From positions 1 through 58,702 of the forward strand of contig NZ_BOOQ01000061.1 of assembly GCF_016863315.1 (NCBI RefSeq): a stretch of DNA of 58,702 nucleotides. The letters are read 5' to 3'. Source of the DNA: Planotetraspora silvatica. GTDB taxonomy: Bacteria > Actinomycetota > Actinomycetes > Streptosporangiales > Streptosporangiaceae. Shown here piece after piece: positions 27,144 to 35,254 of the stretch; position 1 is the first letter of the stretch; the number at the start of each line of letters is the position of its first letter. A model generated the notes under the pieces. It did no database searches, had not been told where the DNA came from, and saw nothing but the letters and a program-made list of their open reading frames with translations. Position numbers and translations under genes: made by a program.

Positions 27144-28634
27144 GTGCCGACTCTCAGTGACCTGGTGTGCCGTCACACCACGCTCGAACCAGCCGACCTC
27201 GACTGGATCCACTCACTGGTCTCCGACTGGCAGTTGCTCGCCGACCTGTCCTTCGCCGACCTGATCTTGTGGATCCCGCACAAGGACGGCTCCGGCTGGG
27301 TGGCGGTGGCGCAGATGCGGCCGACCACGGGGCCCACCGTCTACCACGACGACGTCGTGGGGGCGATCTCCGGCAAGGGGGAGCGGCCGCTGATCGACAT
27401 CGCATGGTCCGAGCACCGGATCTGCCGTGAGGGCGATCCCGACTGGTCCAGCGGCGTACCGGTCCGGGAGGAGACCATCCCGGTACGGCGGGGCCGCGGC
27501 GGCCATTTCATCGGCGTCATCCAGCGCTCCACGAACCTGTCGTCGGCCCGCACGCCGTCCCGGCTGGAGCTGACGTACCTGCAGAGCGCCTCCGACCTCG
27601 CCCAGATGGTGGCGGAGGGCCGGTTCCCCTTCACGGAGGAGGAGCCCATCCTGGTCCGCTCGCCCCGCGTGGGCGACGGCCTGCTGCGCCTCGACCGTGC
27701 GGGGCGGGTGACCTACGCCTCCCCGAACGCGTTGTCGGCCTATCGTCGCCTCGGCCTGCACGCCGACCTCGTCGGCGCCGACCTCGGGAAGACCACCGCC
27801 GACCTGTGCTACTCGGATGAGCCGATCAACGAGGACCTGATGCTCGTGGCCAGCGGCAAGGAGCCCAGGGAGACCGAGGTGGAACACGGCGGCACGGTGG
27901 TCCAGTTGCGGGCGATCCCACTGATCGTCGGCGGGGGACGGATCGGCGCCCTCGTGCTCATCCGCGACGTGACCGAGTTGCGCCGCCGGGAGCGGGAGTT
28001 GCTGACCAAGGACGCCACGATCCGCGAGATCCATCACCGGGTCAAGAACAACCTGCAGACGGTCGCGGCGTTGTTGCGGCTCCAGGCACGCCGGCTCAAC
28101 AACCCCGAGGGTCAGGAGGCCCTCAACGAGGCGGTCAGACGGGTCGGCTCGATCGCGATCGTCCACGAGATCCTCGCGCAGATGCCCGAGGAGATGGTGG
28201 AGTTCGACGACATCGCGGACCGGGTCATCACCATGACGGCGGAGGTGTCACTGGCCCACGTGCTGCCCCAGCGAACCGGGAGCTTCGGCGTGCTGCCCGC
28301 CGCTGTGGCCACCCCGATCGCGATGGTCCTCACGGAGTTGTTGCAGAATGCCGTTGAGCACGGTTTTTCGCACAAGTCAGGAAATGTGCAGGTGATCGTG
28401 CGTCGGGATCCCGACCGGCTGGAGGTGGTGGTGGCGGACGACGGTAAGGGCCTGCCGCCGGATTTCGACCTCGAGGCGACCGGCAGCCTGGGGCTGCAGA
28501 TCGTGCGCACGCTGGTCGTCGGCGAGCTGTCCGGCCGCCTGGCCGTCGAGCGAAGGAAAGGCGGGGGAACCGAGGTCATCCTCAGCATCCCGGTGCAGCC
28601 CGAAATCAGGAGTGAGGCTGGAAATCCTCGGTGA
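27144..28634 (+). CDS. pdtaS: sensor histidine kinase PdtaS
   Basis: Cytosolic kinase of about 496 aa. A GAF-like N-terminal domain (LSDWQ... region, VYHDDVVGAISGKGERPLID), a PAS domain (about 185-290, GRVTYASPNALSAYRRLG), then a HisKA_2/HATPase_c module with EIHHRVKNNLQTVAALLRLQ (phospho-His) and the N-box VLTELLQNAVEHGFS. It matches mycobacterial PdtaS, which signals to the antiterminator-type regulator PdtaR; that partner is not here. GTG 27144 (PTLSDLV) fits homologues; no ribosome site precedes it. Confidence 0.93.
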   Translation: MPTLSDLVCRHTTLEPADLDWIHSLVSDWQLLADLSFADLILWIPHKDGSGWVAVAQMRPTTGPTVYHDDVVGAISGKGERPLIDIAWSEHRICREGDPDWSSGVPVREETIPVRRGRGGHFIGVIQRSTNLSSARTPSRLELTYLQSASDLAQMVAEGRFPFTEEEPILVRSPRVGDGLLRLDRAGRVTYASPNALSAYRRLGLHADLVGADLGKTTADLCYSDEPINEDLMLVASGKEPRETEVEHGGTVVQLRAIPLIVGGGRIGALVLIRDVTELRRRERELLTKDATIREIHHRVKNNLQTVAALLRLQARRLNNPEGQEALNEAVRRVGSIAIVHEILAQMPEEMVEFDDIADRVITMTAEVSLAHVLPQRTGSFGVLPAAVATPIAMVLTELLQNAVEHGFSHKSGNVQVIVRRDPDRLEVVVADDGKGLPPDFDLEATGSLGLQIVRTLVVGELSGRLAVERRKGGGTEVILSIPVQPEIRSEAGNPR

Positions 28635-28645
28635 TCAGGTGGTCG

Positions 28646-28900
28646 TCAGACGCCGGCTCGGGCACGAGCGCGAGCGGTACGGCGCTTCAGGGCGCGTCGC
28701 TCGTCCTCACTGAGCCCGCCCCAGACGCCCGCGTCCTGGCCGGACTCCAGAGCCCACTTGAGGCATGACTCGGTGACCGTGCACTGCCGGCACACCTGCT
28801 TGGCCTCTTCGATCTGCATCAGCGCGGGACCCGTGTTCCCGATGGGGAAGAACAGCTCCGGATCCACGTCACGGCAGGCAGCGCGGTGGCGCCAGTCCAT
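28646..28900 (-). CDS. whiB1: WhiB1-type iron-sulfur transcription factor
   Basis: 84-aa Wbl protein. Four cluster cysteines are visible (C at residue 9, then CRQC and C in TESCLKWAL), followed by GVWGGLSEDERRALKRR, the G[VI]WGG turn and basic C-terminal tail. The start MDWRHRAACRDVDPELFFPI is almost that of mycobacterial WhiB1, an essential NO-sensitive factor that binds the primary sigma factor. ATG 28900 has GGAG eight bases upstream. It converges on pdtaS, as in Mycobacterium. Confidence 0.95.
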   Translation of the reverse strand: MDWRHRAACRDVDPELFFPIGNTGPALMQIEEAKQVCRQCTVTESCLKWALESGQDAGVWGGLSEDERRALKRRTARARARAGV

Positions 28901-28955
28901 GCGTTCCACTCCTTCGTCAAGTAGAGCCTCGTGGCTCCACTGGCCGTCGAAACTT

Positions 28956-28971
28956 TGTGAACACTTTCACT
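28956..28971. promoter_or_regulatory. CRP/FNR-type operator upstream of whiB1
   Basis: TGTGAACACTTTCACT fits the CRP palindrome TGTGA-N6-TCACA with one mismatch in the last base. It lies 56-71 bp before the whiB1 ATG. In M. tuberculosis the whiB1 promoter is controlled by CRP, so the site is plausible. The rest of the 286-bp gap (28901-29186) shows only a small GAGCC/GGCTC hairpin near 28925. Confidence 0.5.
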
Positions 28972-29186
28972 AGCTAATGCGTAGACTTGCCCGGCGCTGC
29001 GGTTCGGGCCGGGCTTGTCCACATGATCGTCGGAGTCCTTCAGGAAGCTGTGGCTTCCGTAAAGGTCCTACGTTCCGACGTCGTACTTCAGCTTTTCAGC
29101 CGCGCCTAGACCACACAAGAGGTTTGGGACAAGGTTTTGCCCGGCATGGCTGTCGGATACGTCACACTATGACTACTTGTAACGAG

Positions 29187-30179
29187 CTAGGCCAAGACTT
29201 GTAATGCGTCCGGGATAGACCTGAATTCCACCCATTCGTGTTCTCCCAGGTAGTCGCCGTCAAGCTGGAAGGCGACGGGGCGGGTCGCCACCAATGTGAA
29301 CTCCTGTTCGTCATGAACTTGAACAAGGTGTTTACCCCTCGGTAATCCCGAGTGCTCTCCGATGATCTGCCGGACGAAGGCGAGGAACGAGGGCAGGCTC
29401 AGCTTCCGCAGCCCGAGCACATCGAGCCCCGTCTCGAAGCCCGCCCACGGCGTCGGGGTGATCGGACGAGACCCGGCGTAGGTCCAGGGCGAGACGTTGG
29501 ACACGATCGCCATGAAGAGCCCCGGGGTCTCAGGCCGGCGCGGCCGTACGAGCCGCAGAGCGGGGTGGCGGCGGTCGGTCACGAAGAAGTGCCGCACCGC
29601 GGTGTTCACGTAGAGAGTCGGCCGTGCCCGGTAGCCCGCGCTGCGCAGGCCCTCCACCGCTCTGACGACCTCCGCGTCGTACCCCAGCCCGGCACAGAAG
29701 GTGAAATATCGTGAATTGCGGTGATCGGCCGTCGCCGTAGGTCCAGGGTCCTGGCCCGCGGCCTCGTCGTGCCAGATCGCCTGGCCGAGCCCGATGGTCC
29801 TGCTGCGCCCGTCACGGAGCGCCTCGAGCACGGCGCCGGTCGCCTCGACCGGGTCGTTGGGCAGCCCGAGCGCCCGCGCGAAGACGTTGGCGCTGCCGCC
29901 GGGGATCACGATGAGATTGGGCCGCCGGCTCGCGTCCTCGCCTGGCTGCCCCTCGAGCAGTCCGTTGACGGTCTCGTTGATCGTGCCGTCGCCGCCGAGG
30001 ACGGCGACCGCGTCGAATCCCTTGGCGTGCGCCGTCCCCGCGAGCCCCGCCGCGTGGCCCCGGTAGGCGGTCTCCTCGACGGAAAGATCCACGGCTGCTC
30101 CGAGCGCCCGGATCAGCACGTCCCGGGTGCGCTGGTTCGTGGAGGTCGCCTTCGGGTTGATGACGAGAAGAGCCCGCAT
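29187..30179 (-). CDS. diacylglycerol kinase family lipid kinase
   Basis: 330-aa protein of the DAGK catalytic family. It has LLVINPKATS at the start, the nucleotide-binding AVLGGDGTINETVNGLLEG, IPGGSANVFARALGLP, FCAGLGYDAEVV and the C-terminal QLDGDYLGE. Members phosphorylate diacylglycerol, sphingosine-like or polyprenol lipids at the membrane; the substrate is not set. The gene lies downstream of nothing obvious on its strand, and its end is 287 bp before the whiB1 start. Confidence 0.9.
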   Translation of the reverse strand: MRALLVINPKATSTNQRTRDVLIRALGAAVDLSVEETAYRGHAAGLAGTAHAKGFDAVAVLGGDGTINETVNGLLEGQPGEDASRRPNLIVIPGGSANVFARALGLPNDPVEATGAVLEALRDGRSRTIGLGQAIWHDEAAGQDPGPTATADHRNSRYFTFCAGLGYDAEVVRAVEGLRSAGYRARPTLYVNTAVRHFFVTDRRHPALRLVRPRRPETPGLFMAIVSNVSPWTYAGSRPITPTPWAGFETGLDVLGLRKLSLPSFLAFVRQIIGEHSGLPRGKHLVQVHDEQEFTLVATRPVAFQLDGDYLGEHEWVEFRSIPDALQVLA

Positions 30180-30287
30180 GCCTGAAGGTTAGACGACGCT
30201 TTGCCGCTGCCGCCGGGGACTTCCCGCACGTACGTGACGATGCCGCCCCGACCGGGCCGAAGGGCCGGACAGGTAGGGTTGGGCACT

Positions 30288-30713
30288 GTGATCAGCCAAA
30301 CCGCCGGTCGTCCCGCGACCCTCGCCGTCGCGGCGGCCGTACTGACCGCCGAGGGCGTGTTCGCCCTGGTCCTCGGAGGCTATGTCGCCGTCGAGACCCT
30401 GGTCGGTCGGCCCGCTGATCTGGCCAGTGCCCTGGTCGTCGCGGCGTTCGGCGTGTTGCTCGGTCTCGCCCTGCTCTGGGTGGCCTGGGGCGTGTGGCAG
30501 GCGCTGCGCTGGAGCAGGGGACCGGGCGTGGTCACTCAGATCTTCATCGTGCCGGTGGCGATCTCTCTGATCGGCGCCGGCCAGTACGTCTACGGTGTGC
30601 CGCTCGTCGCCTTGGCGGCGGTCGCGTTGGTCGCACTGCTGGCCCCGCCGTCCACGCACGCACTGATGGGCGAGGACGGCTCCCCGGAGGATTCCCCGGG
30701 GCCGCGGGGTTGA
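30288..30713 (+). CDS. small integral membrane protein
   Basis: 141-aa hypothetical protein with four hydrophobic segments (about residues 8-32, 40-65, 75-100, 102-118) and a short acidic tail. GTG 30288 (ISQTAGRPATLAVAAAV) is chosen because upstream residues look non-coding. I do not recognise a named domain. It is divergent from the lipid kinase and ends inside the terminator loop at 30709-30714. Confidence 0.7.
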   Translation: MISQTAGRPATLAVAAAVLTAEGVFALVLGGYVAVETLVGRPADLASALVVAAFGVLLGLALLWVAWGVWQALRWSRGPGVVTQIFIVPVAISLIGAGQYVYGVPLVALAAVALVALLAPPSTHALMGEDGSPEDSPGPRG

Positions 30714-30724
30714 TCCCGCGGCCC
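30699..30724. terminator. bidirectional terminator with a stop codon in the loop
   Basis: A perfect 10-bp GC stem, GGGCCGCGGG pairing with CCCGCGGCCC, and a 6-nt loop. The TGA of the membrane-protein gene (30711-30713) is in the loop, and the stop of the convergent sigma gene begins at 30727, right outside the stem. No T-run. Confidence 0.65.
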
Positions 30725-31504
30725 TCAGTCTTCGGCGGTCAGGCCCTCGCGCAGCTGGGCCAGGGTCCTGGCCAGCAGGCGGGAGACGTGCATCTGCGAG
30801 ATGCCCAGCTCGGTGGCGATCTGCGACTGGGTCATGTTCCCGAAGAAGCGCAGCAACAGGATGCGCTTCTCCCGCGGAGGCAGACGCTCCAGCAGCGGCT
30901 TCAGCGACTCGCGATACTCGACGCCCTCAAGGGACTCGTCGACGATGCCCAGCGAGTCCGACACGGCGGGCGCGTCGTCGTCACCCGAGTCGGGGGCGTC
31001 GAGAGAGACCGTCGAGTAGGCGTTCGCCGACTCCAGGCCCTCCAGCACCTCTTCCTCGGTCATCTGCAGATGCGCGGCGAGCTCGGCGACCGTCGGCGCG
31101 CGGCTCTCCCGCTGCGACAGCTCGCTTATCGCCTTCGTCAGCGACAGCTTGAGCTCCTGCAGACGGCGCGGCACCCGGACGGCCCAGCCCTTGTCCCGGA
31201 AGTGACGCTTGATCTCGCCGACGATGGTCGGCGTCGCGTAGGTGGAGAACTCGACGCCACGGCCCAGGTCGAACCGGTCGATCGACTTGATGAGTCCGAT
31301 CGTGGCGACCTGTGTGAGGTCGTCGAGCCACTCGCCGCGGTTGCGGAAGCGCCGAGCGAGGTACTCCACCAGCGGAAGGTGCAGCTCGACGAGCTCGTCG
31401 CGGATGCGCTGCCGCCGCGGGTCGTCTGCCGGCAACTCCGACAGCTCACCGAAGAGCGTGCGAGCCCGCACGCGGTCGGGAACCGCCGAGTCGCCAGAGG
31501 CCAT
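30725..31504 (-). CDS. SigB/SigF-family sigma factor
   Basis: Stress-type sigma-70 factor of 259 aa, without an N-terminal region 1. Region 2 shows LVEYLARRF...DDLTQVATIGLIKSID and EFSTYATPTIVGEIKRHFRD; region 3 VPRRLQELKLSLTKAI; region 4 LPPREKRILLLRFFGNMTQ with QIATELGISQMHVSRLL. ATG 31504 has AAGGA eight bases ahead; a GTG at 31525 that overlaps the anti-sigma stop is the other option. With the RsbW-like gene just upstream it forms the actinobacterial rsbW-sigF arrangement. Confidence 0.92.
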   Translation of the reverse strand: MASGDSAVPDRVRARTLFGELSELPADDPRRQRIRDELVELHLPLVEYLARRFRNRGEWLDDLTQVATIGLIKSIDRFDLGRGVEFSTYATPTIVGEIKRHFRDKGWAVRVPRRLQELKLSLTKAISELSQRESRAPTVAELAAHLQMTEEEVLEGLESANAYSTVSLDAPDSGDDDAPAVSDSLGIVDESLEGVEYRESLKPLLERLPPREKRILLLRFFGNMTQSQIATELGISQMHVSRLLARTLAQLREGLTAED

Positions 31505-31521
31505 GGCACGGGTCCTTTCGG

Positions 31522-31947
31522 TCACGCCGGCCTCGCCGCGCCTCGCCGCTTGCGCAGCACGATCGCCATGTGATCGGGATGATCGGAGATGGCGTCCACA
31601 TCATCGGCCAGGGCGGTGAGCACCATCCAGGCGAAGTCGTCTCGCTTGGGGCTGCTGACGCCGACCGTGCTGACCTCCACGCGGATCGTCATCTCCTGTC
31701 CCGTGAGCTCGAACTCGGCCCGGAGATCGGTGCCGGGCACCGCATGCCGAAGGAGCATGGCGCATGCCTCGTCGACCGCGATGCGTAGATCCTCGATCTG
31801 GTCCAGGGTGAAGTCGAGCCGCGCCGCGAGCCCGGCCGTGGCCGTGCGCAGCACAGACAGATAGGCGCTCACGGCGGGCAGTCGGACGCTCACAGCGTCC
31901 CGGATCCCGGTCACATCCACCGCAGGCGTCTCGGTTTCCTCGGTCAC
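31522..31947 (-). CDS. anti-sigma factor, RsbW-like ATPase
   Basis: 141-aa GHKL-fold protein. The N-box is QIEDLRIAVDEACAMLLRHA and the C-terminal part is acidic then Arg-rich. In this family it binds the SigF-type factor and is released by a STAS antagonist, which is not present here. GTG 31947 has an excellent GAGGAGG site five bases upstream. It ends 17 bp before the sigma factor ATG. Confidence 0.85.
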   Translation of the reverse strand: MTEETETPAVDVTGIRDAVSVRLPAVSAYLSVLRTATAGLAARLDFTLDQIEDLRIAVDEACAMLLRHAVPGTDLRAEFELTGQEMTIRVEVSTVGVSSPKRDDFAWMVLTALADDVDAISDHPDHMAIVLRKRRGAARPA

Positions 31948-32121
31948 GTTCCTCCTCGCCCATTCGAGCCGGCGCAGTGCCGTTGTCTGCAACTTACCGC
32001 CACTCACTCCATGTTGCTTCGCTCGGACGCGCCGATTGTGGTGATCTTGGGGGTAACTCCTCGTAAATTCCCTGAGGTTTCTCTGCTCGTGACCGGCACC
32101 TCACCTGGGCCCGAAAACGAT

Positions 32122-32157
32122 CAGGCCCCGCGCGGTCCGGAGACCGTGCGGGGCCTG
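32122..32157 (-). terminator. intrinsic terminator after sodN
   Basis: A 16-bp stem with one mismatch (CAGGCCCCGCGCGGTC with GACCGTGCGGGGCCTG), a CGGA loop, and GATCGTTTT following on the minus strand. It sits 15 bp past the sodN stop. Confidence 0.85.
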
Positions 32158-32171
32158 GTGATCGCCTTGAC

Positions 32172-32576
32172 TCAGGCGGCCGCCTTCGTCTCCCAGAAGA
32201 TCTTGGCGATTTCGTCGATCTTCGCGAGAAGCTCGTCGCCCTGGGCGGGGTCGACCGTGCCCTTGCCACCGGCCGCGCCGGCGAGCTTGGTCGCGTCCCA
32301 GAACAACTGGTGGAGCTGCGGGTACTGCTCCAGGTGCGGGGGCTTGAAGTAGTCGGTCCACAGCACCCACAGGTGATGCTTCACCAGTTCGGCGCGCTGT
32401 TCCTTGATGATGAGGGCGCGGGTCCTGAAGACCGGGTCGTCGCTGTCGGCGTACTTCTTCATGATCGCCTTGACGGACTCGGCCTCAATGCGGGCCTGGG
32501 CCGGGTCGTAGACCCCGCACGGCAGGTCGCAGTGGGCGGACGCCTCGTGCTTCGGCCGCAGCAATCGTGCGAGCAT
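32172..32576 (-). CDS. sodN: nickel superoxide dismutase
   Basis: 134-aa NiSOD precursor. A 14-residue leader ending EASA precedes the mature N-terminus HCDLPCGVYDPAQARIEAE, whose His1, Cys2 and Cys6 form the nickel hook. The rest is the four-helix bundle of mature NiSOD (117-120 aa). The leader must be cut to build the site, and the probable protease SodX is divergently encoded 80 bp away. The ATG has AAGGAAGG upstream. I saw no clear Nur operator in the gap. Confidence 0.97.
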   Translation of the reverse strand: MLARLLRPKHEASAHCDLPCGVYDPAQARIEAESVKAIMKKYADSDDPVFRTRALIIKEQRAELVKHHLWVLWTDYFKPPHLEQYPQLHQLFWDATKLAGAAGGKGTVDPAQGDELLAKIDEIAKIFWETKAAA

Positions 32577-32656
32577 CTGAATCCTTCCTTAGGAATGCAG
32601 CACTGTCCAAGCCCGACCTTACTCGTACCCGAAACCATTAGTCCGTGGAGGGGGAT

Positions 32657-32968
32657 GTGATCACAGCTGTCCGTGTAACTGGGGACTCGATGCTCCCCGC
32701 GCTGCGCCCCGGAGACTGGCTGCTGGTACGGCGAGGCGCCGCGATCAGGGCGGGAGACGTCGTGGTCGCCAGGCGGCCGCACGGCCTGATCGTCAAGCGG
32801 GCGTTCCGGCTCACGGAGGAAGGCTGGTGGGTGGAGAGCGACAACCAGCAGGCTCCGGGGAGGCAGGACAGCTGGAACTTCGGAGCCGTCCCCACCGGTG
32901 AGATCCTGGGCCGGGTCGTCGCGCGCTACTGGCCCTGGCCGTTCCGCTTGTTCTGGCGGGCGCGGTAG
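32657..32968 (+). CDS. sodX: nickel-type superoxide dismutase maturation protease SodX
   Basis: 103-aa S26-family peptidase. The catalytic Ser lies in VTGDSMLPALRPGDWLLV and the catalytic Lys in LIVKRAFRLTEEGWW. It is short and lacks a signal-anchor helix, as in SodX proteins that process the NiSOD leader in the cytosol. GTG 32657 follows GGAGGGGGAT; GTG 32645 is less likely. Its last 43 bp overlap the convergent CGNR gene. Confidence 0.93.
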   Translation: MITAVRVTGDSMLPALRPGDWLLVRRGAAIRAGDVVVARRPHGLIVKRAFRLTEEGWWVESDNQQAPGRQDSWNFGAVPTGEILGRVVARYWPWPFRLFWRAR

Positions 32969-33468
32969 GCGGCGACGTTGGCCCGGCTCGCGCACCGCTC
33001 CGAGCAGTAGCGCCTGGACCGGTTCGAGGAGGTGTCCAGGTAGGCGTTGCGGCACGGCGTGGCCTGGCAGATGCCGAGCCGGTCGGCGCCGAGGCCGGTG
33101 ACGACGCTCGCGAGGCCCATGACCGACCCGACGGCGAGGGCGTCGGCGACCCGGCCGCCCTCGGTCAGGTGCATGTGCCAGGCCTGCCCGTCGTGGCCGG
33201 AGATCTGCGGATGCACGGGATGGCGGACGAGAAGGCCGTTGAGCCGCTCGACCACGTCGGCCTCGTCACCCGTGGACGCGGACTCGAACACATCGGTGAG
33301 CTCTTCCCGCAGTTCGCGGAGGGCATCGAGGTCCCGCCGGTTGACGCGGGCGGCCGACTCGGTCCGGCCGGTCTCCTCCAGGAGGGCGCGCAGCGTGTCG
33401 AGGCTGCTCAGATCCTCGGCTCTGTTGACCAGGAGGACGGCCAGTTCTGCATATGACGTCAGGTCCAC
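32926..33468 (-). CDS. CGNR zinc-finger/ABATE-domain regulator
   Basis: 180-aa protein. The N-terminal two thirds are an ABATE-type domain (SYAELAVLLVNRAEDLSSLD, ALRELREELTDVF). The C-terminal CGNR-type finger reads CRNAYLDTSSNRSRRYCSERC followed by ANVAAYRARQ. Such proteins are thought to be stress-related transcription factors. The end overlaps sodX tail to tail. It is divergent from the malic enzyme across 269 bp. Confidence 0.88.
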   Translation of the reverse strand: MDLTSYAELAVLLVNRAEDLSSLDTLRALLEETGRTESAARVNRRDLDALRELREELTDVFESASTGDEADVVERLNGLLVRHPVHPQISGHDGQAWHMHLTEGGRVADALAVGSVMGLASVVTGLGADRLGICQATPCRNAYLDTSSNRSRRYCSERCASRANVAAYRARQNKRNGQGQ

Positions 33469-33737
33469 TGGGACGACCTAGGGATGTAAGGGACGACTCC
33501 GTCCTTCGAGTATTACACGAGAGAGGTTCGGGCGGAACTCCCCAGGTCACGGATGATCCGTTCCAGGTGCGGATCCGTCGGCTCCCACGTGTGTGGCACA
33601 ATCGGAAAACGGGTGACCCCCGTACCCCCTCAAGAGACGACCGTCAACGACGACGGCCTCCGGCGGCTACCGAAGCCTGGGCTTTCGTTCTCTTGCGGCG
33701 TCTAGAAGGAACTCGTCCTTTCGACACTGGGGTCGCT

Positions 33738-34922
33738 GTGACCGTCTCACCTGATTCCTTGACATCGCTGGATCTGGATCCGGCCTTCGCGCTCCATCGC
33801 GGGGGCAAGCTGGAGGTCCGCTCCACCGTTCCGGTCCGTGACGCGGACGACCTGTCGCTCGCCTACACGCCGGGTGTCGCCCGCGTCTGCTCGGCCATCG
33901 CCGACAACCCCGAACTCGTCAACGACTACACCTGGGTCTCCAACGTCGTCGCCGTGGTCTCGGACGGCACCGCCGTCCTCGGCCTGGGCGACATCGGTCC
34001 CTCGGCCGCCATGCCCGTCATGGAGGGCAAGGCGCTGCTGTTCAAGCAGTTCGCGGGCGTCGACGCCGTCCCGATCTGCCTCGACTGCACCGACGTCGAC
34101 GCCCTGGTCGAGACCGTGACCAGGCTCGCGCCGTCGTTCGGCGGCATCAACCTCGAGGACATCAGCGCGCCGCGGTGCTTCGAGGTGGAGGACCGGCTGC
34201 GCGAGGCGCTCGACGTCCCCGTCTTCCACGACGACCAGCACGGCACCGCGATCGTCGTCCTGGCCGCCCTGCGGAACGCGGCCCGCCTCACCGGGCGGTC
34301 GCTCGGCGATCTCCGGGCCGTGGTGGCGGGCGCCGGCGCCTCGGGCGTCGCCGTGACCCGGATCCTGCTCAACGCCGGCATCGGCGACATCGCGGTCTCC
34401 GACTCCAAGGGCATCGTGCACTCCGGGCGCGAGAGCCTGCACTCCGTCAAGGAGGCGCTGGCCCGCGACACCAACAAGCTGGGCCTGACCGGCTCGACCG
34501 AGCAGGCTCTCGCGGGAGCCGACGTGTTCATCGGCCTGTCCGGCTCGACGGTCTCCGAGGCCGCCGTGGCGGCGATGGCGCCGGACGCGATCGTCTTCGC
34601 GCTGTCCAACCCGACGCCCGAGATCGAGCCGTCGGTGGCGGCCCGTCACGCCAGGGTCGTGGCCACCGGCCGTTCGGACTTCCCCAACCAGATCAACAAC
34701 GTGCTCGCCTTCCCCGGCGTCTTCCGCGGCGCGCTCGACGTGCGGGCCGGCACGATCACGGAGAACATGAAGGTGGCGGCCGCGACCGCGCTCGCCGACG
34801 TGGTCGGGGACGACGTCTCGGAGGAGTACGTCATCCCCTCCCCGTTCGACGCCCGGGTCGCTCCCGCCGTGACCGCCGCGGTCTCCGCCCAAGCCCGCCG
34901 CGACGGCGTCGCCCGCAAATAG
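33738..34922 (+). CDS. NAD(P)-dependent malic enzyme
   Basis: 394-aa short-form malic enzyme making pyruvate and CO2 from malate. It has the Tyr in LSLAYTPGVARVC, the Lys/Asp metal-site region GINLEDISAPRCF and DVPVFHDDQHGTAIVVLAAL, the Rossmann GAGASGVAVTRILL, and ALSNPTPEI. No PTA domain is fused. GTG 33738 matches homologue starts. In the 269-bp upstream gap a small AAGGA-ACTCG-TCCTT hairpin (33706-33720) lies just before the start. Confidence 0.94.
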   Translation: MTVSPDSLTSLDLDPAFALHRGGKLEVRSTVPVRDADDLSLAYTPGVARVCSAIADNPELVNDYTWVSNVVAVVSDGTAVLGLGDIGPSAAMPVMEGKALLFKQFAGVDAVPICLDCTDVDALVETVTRLAPSFGGINLEDISAPRCFEVEDRLREALDVPVFHDDQHGTAIVVLAALRNAARLTGRSLGDLRAVVAGAGASGVAVTRILLNAGIGDIAVSDSKGIVHSGRESLHSVKEALARDTNKLGLTGSTEQALAGADVFIGLSGSTVSEAAVAAMAPDAIVFALSNPTPEIEPSVAARHARVVATGRSDFPNQINNVLAFPGVFRGALDVRAGTITENMKVAAATALADVVGDDVSEEYVIPSPFDARVAPAVTAAVSAQARRDGVARK

Positions 34923-34940
34923 CCCCTCACCCCTTTCCCC

Positions 34941-35152
34941 GTGATCATGCACACCTTCGTGCATGTGCCGTACGACCTGTGCATCCTCTCGGCGTGATCA
35001 TGCACACCTTCGGGTGTATGCCATGCGACCTGTGGAGATCCCGTTCGTGATCATGCGCGGGTTCGTGCGCATGCGGTCGGACCTGCGAAGCCTCGAGTCG
35101 TGATCATGCATTCCCGTACGCATGATTCCGAGTCGAGGCTTTTCGTCTGGAT
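34941..35152 (+). repeat. 53-bp phased tandem repeat array A
   Basis: GTGATCATG begins at 34941, 34994, 35047 and 35100: exact 53-bp steps. The core is GTGATCATGCACNNNTTCG, and the first three units share a later block TACGACCTG, GCGACCTG or GGACCTG. The last unit ends in an imperfect inverted half-copy (GCATGATTCCGAGTCGAGGC, about 35119-35138) that can pair with 35088-35109. The array starts 19 bp after the malic enzyme stop, behind CCTTTCCCC, and fills most of the 332-bp gap to the next gene. Confidence 0.9.
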
Positions 35153-35254
35153 GGCCCGTGGAAACTTGGGAATCCCTTGGGGGTTTCACGCTACGTGCTA
35201 TAAAGAGAGCTCTCCGTTACCTATCGGCTATGCCTGTCCTGGGTGAGGAGAGCG

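Noticed and set aside
33484-33737. N-terminal extension of the malic enzyme
   Set aside because: The residues have no similarity to malic enzymes, and homologues start at the GTG 33738 position.
34941-35152. CRISPR array
   Set aside because: Spacing is regular, but the parts between cores are themselves partly conserved, the core is only 12-19 bp, inverted copies occur, arrays are short and there are no cas genes.
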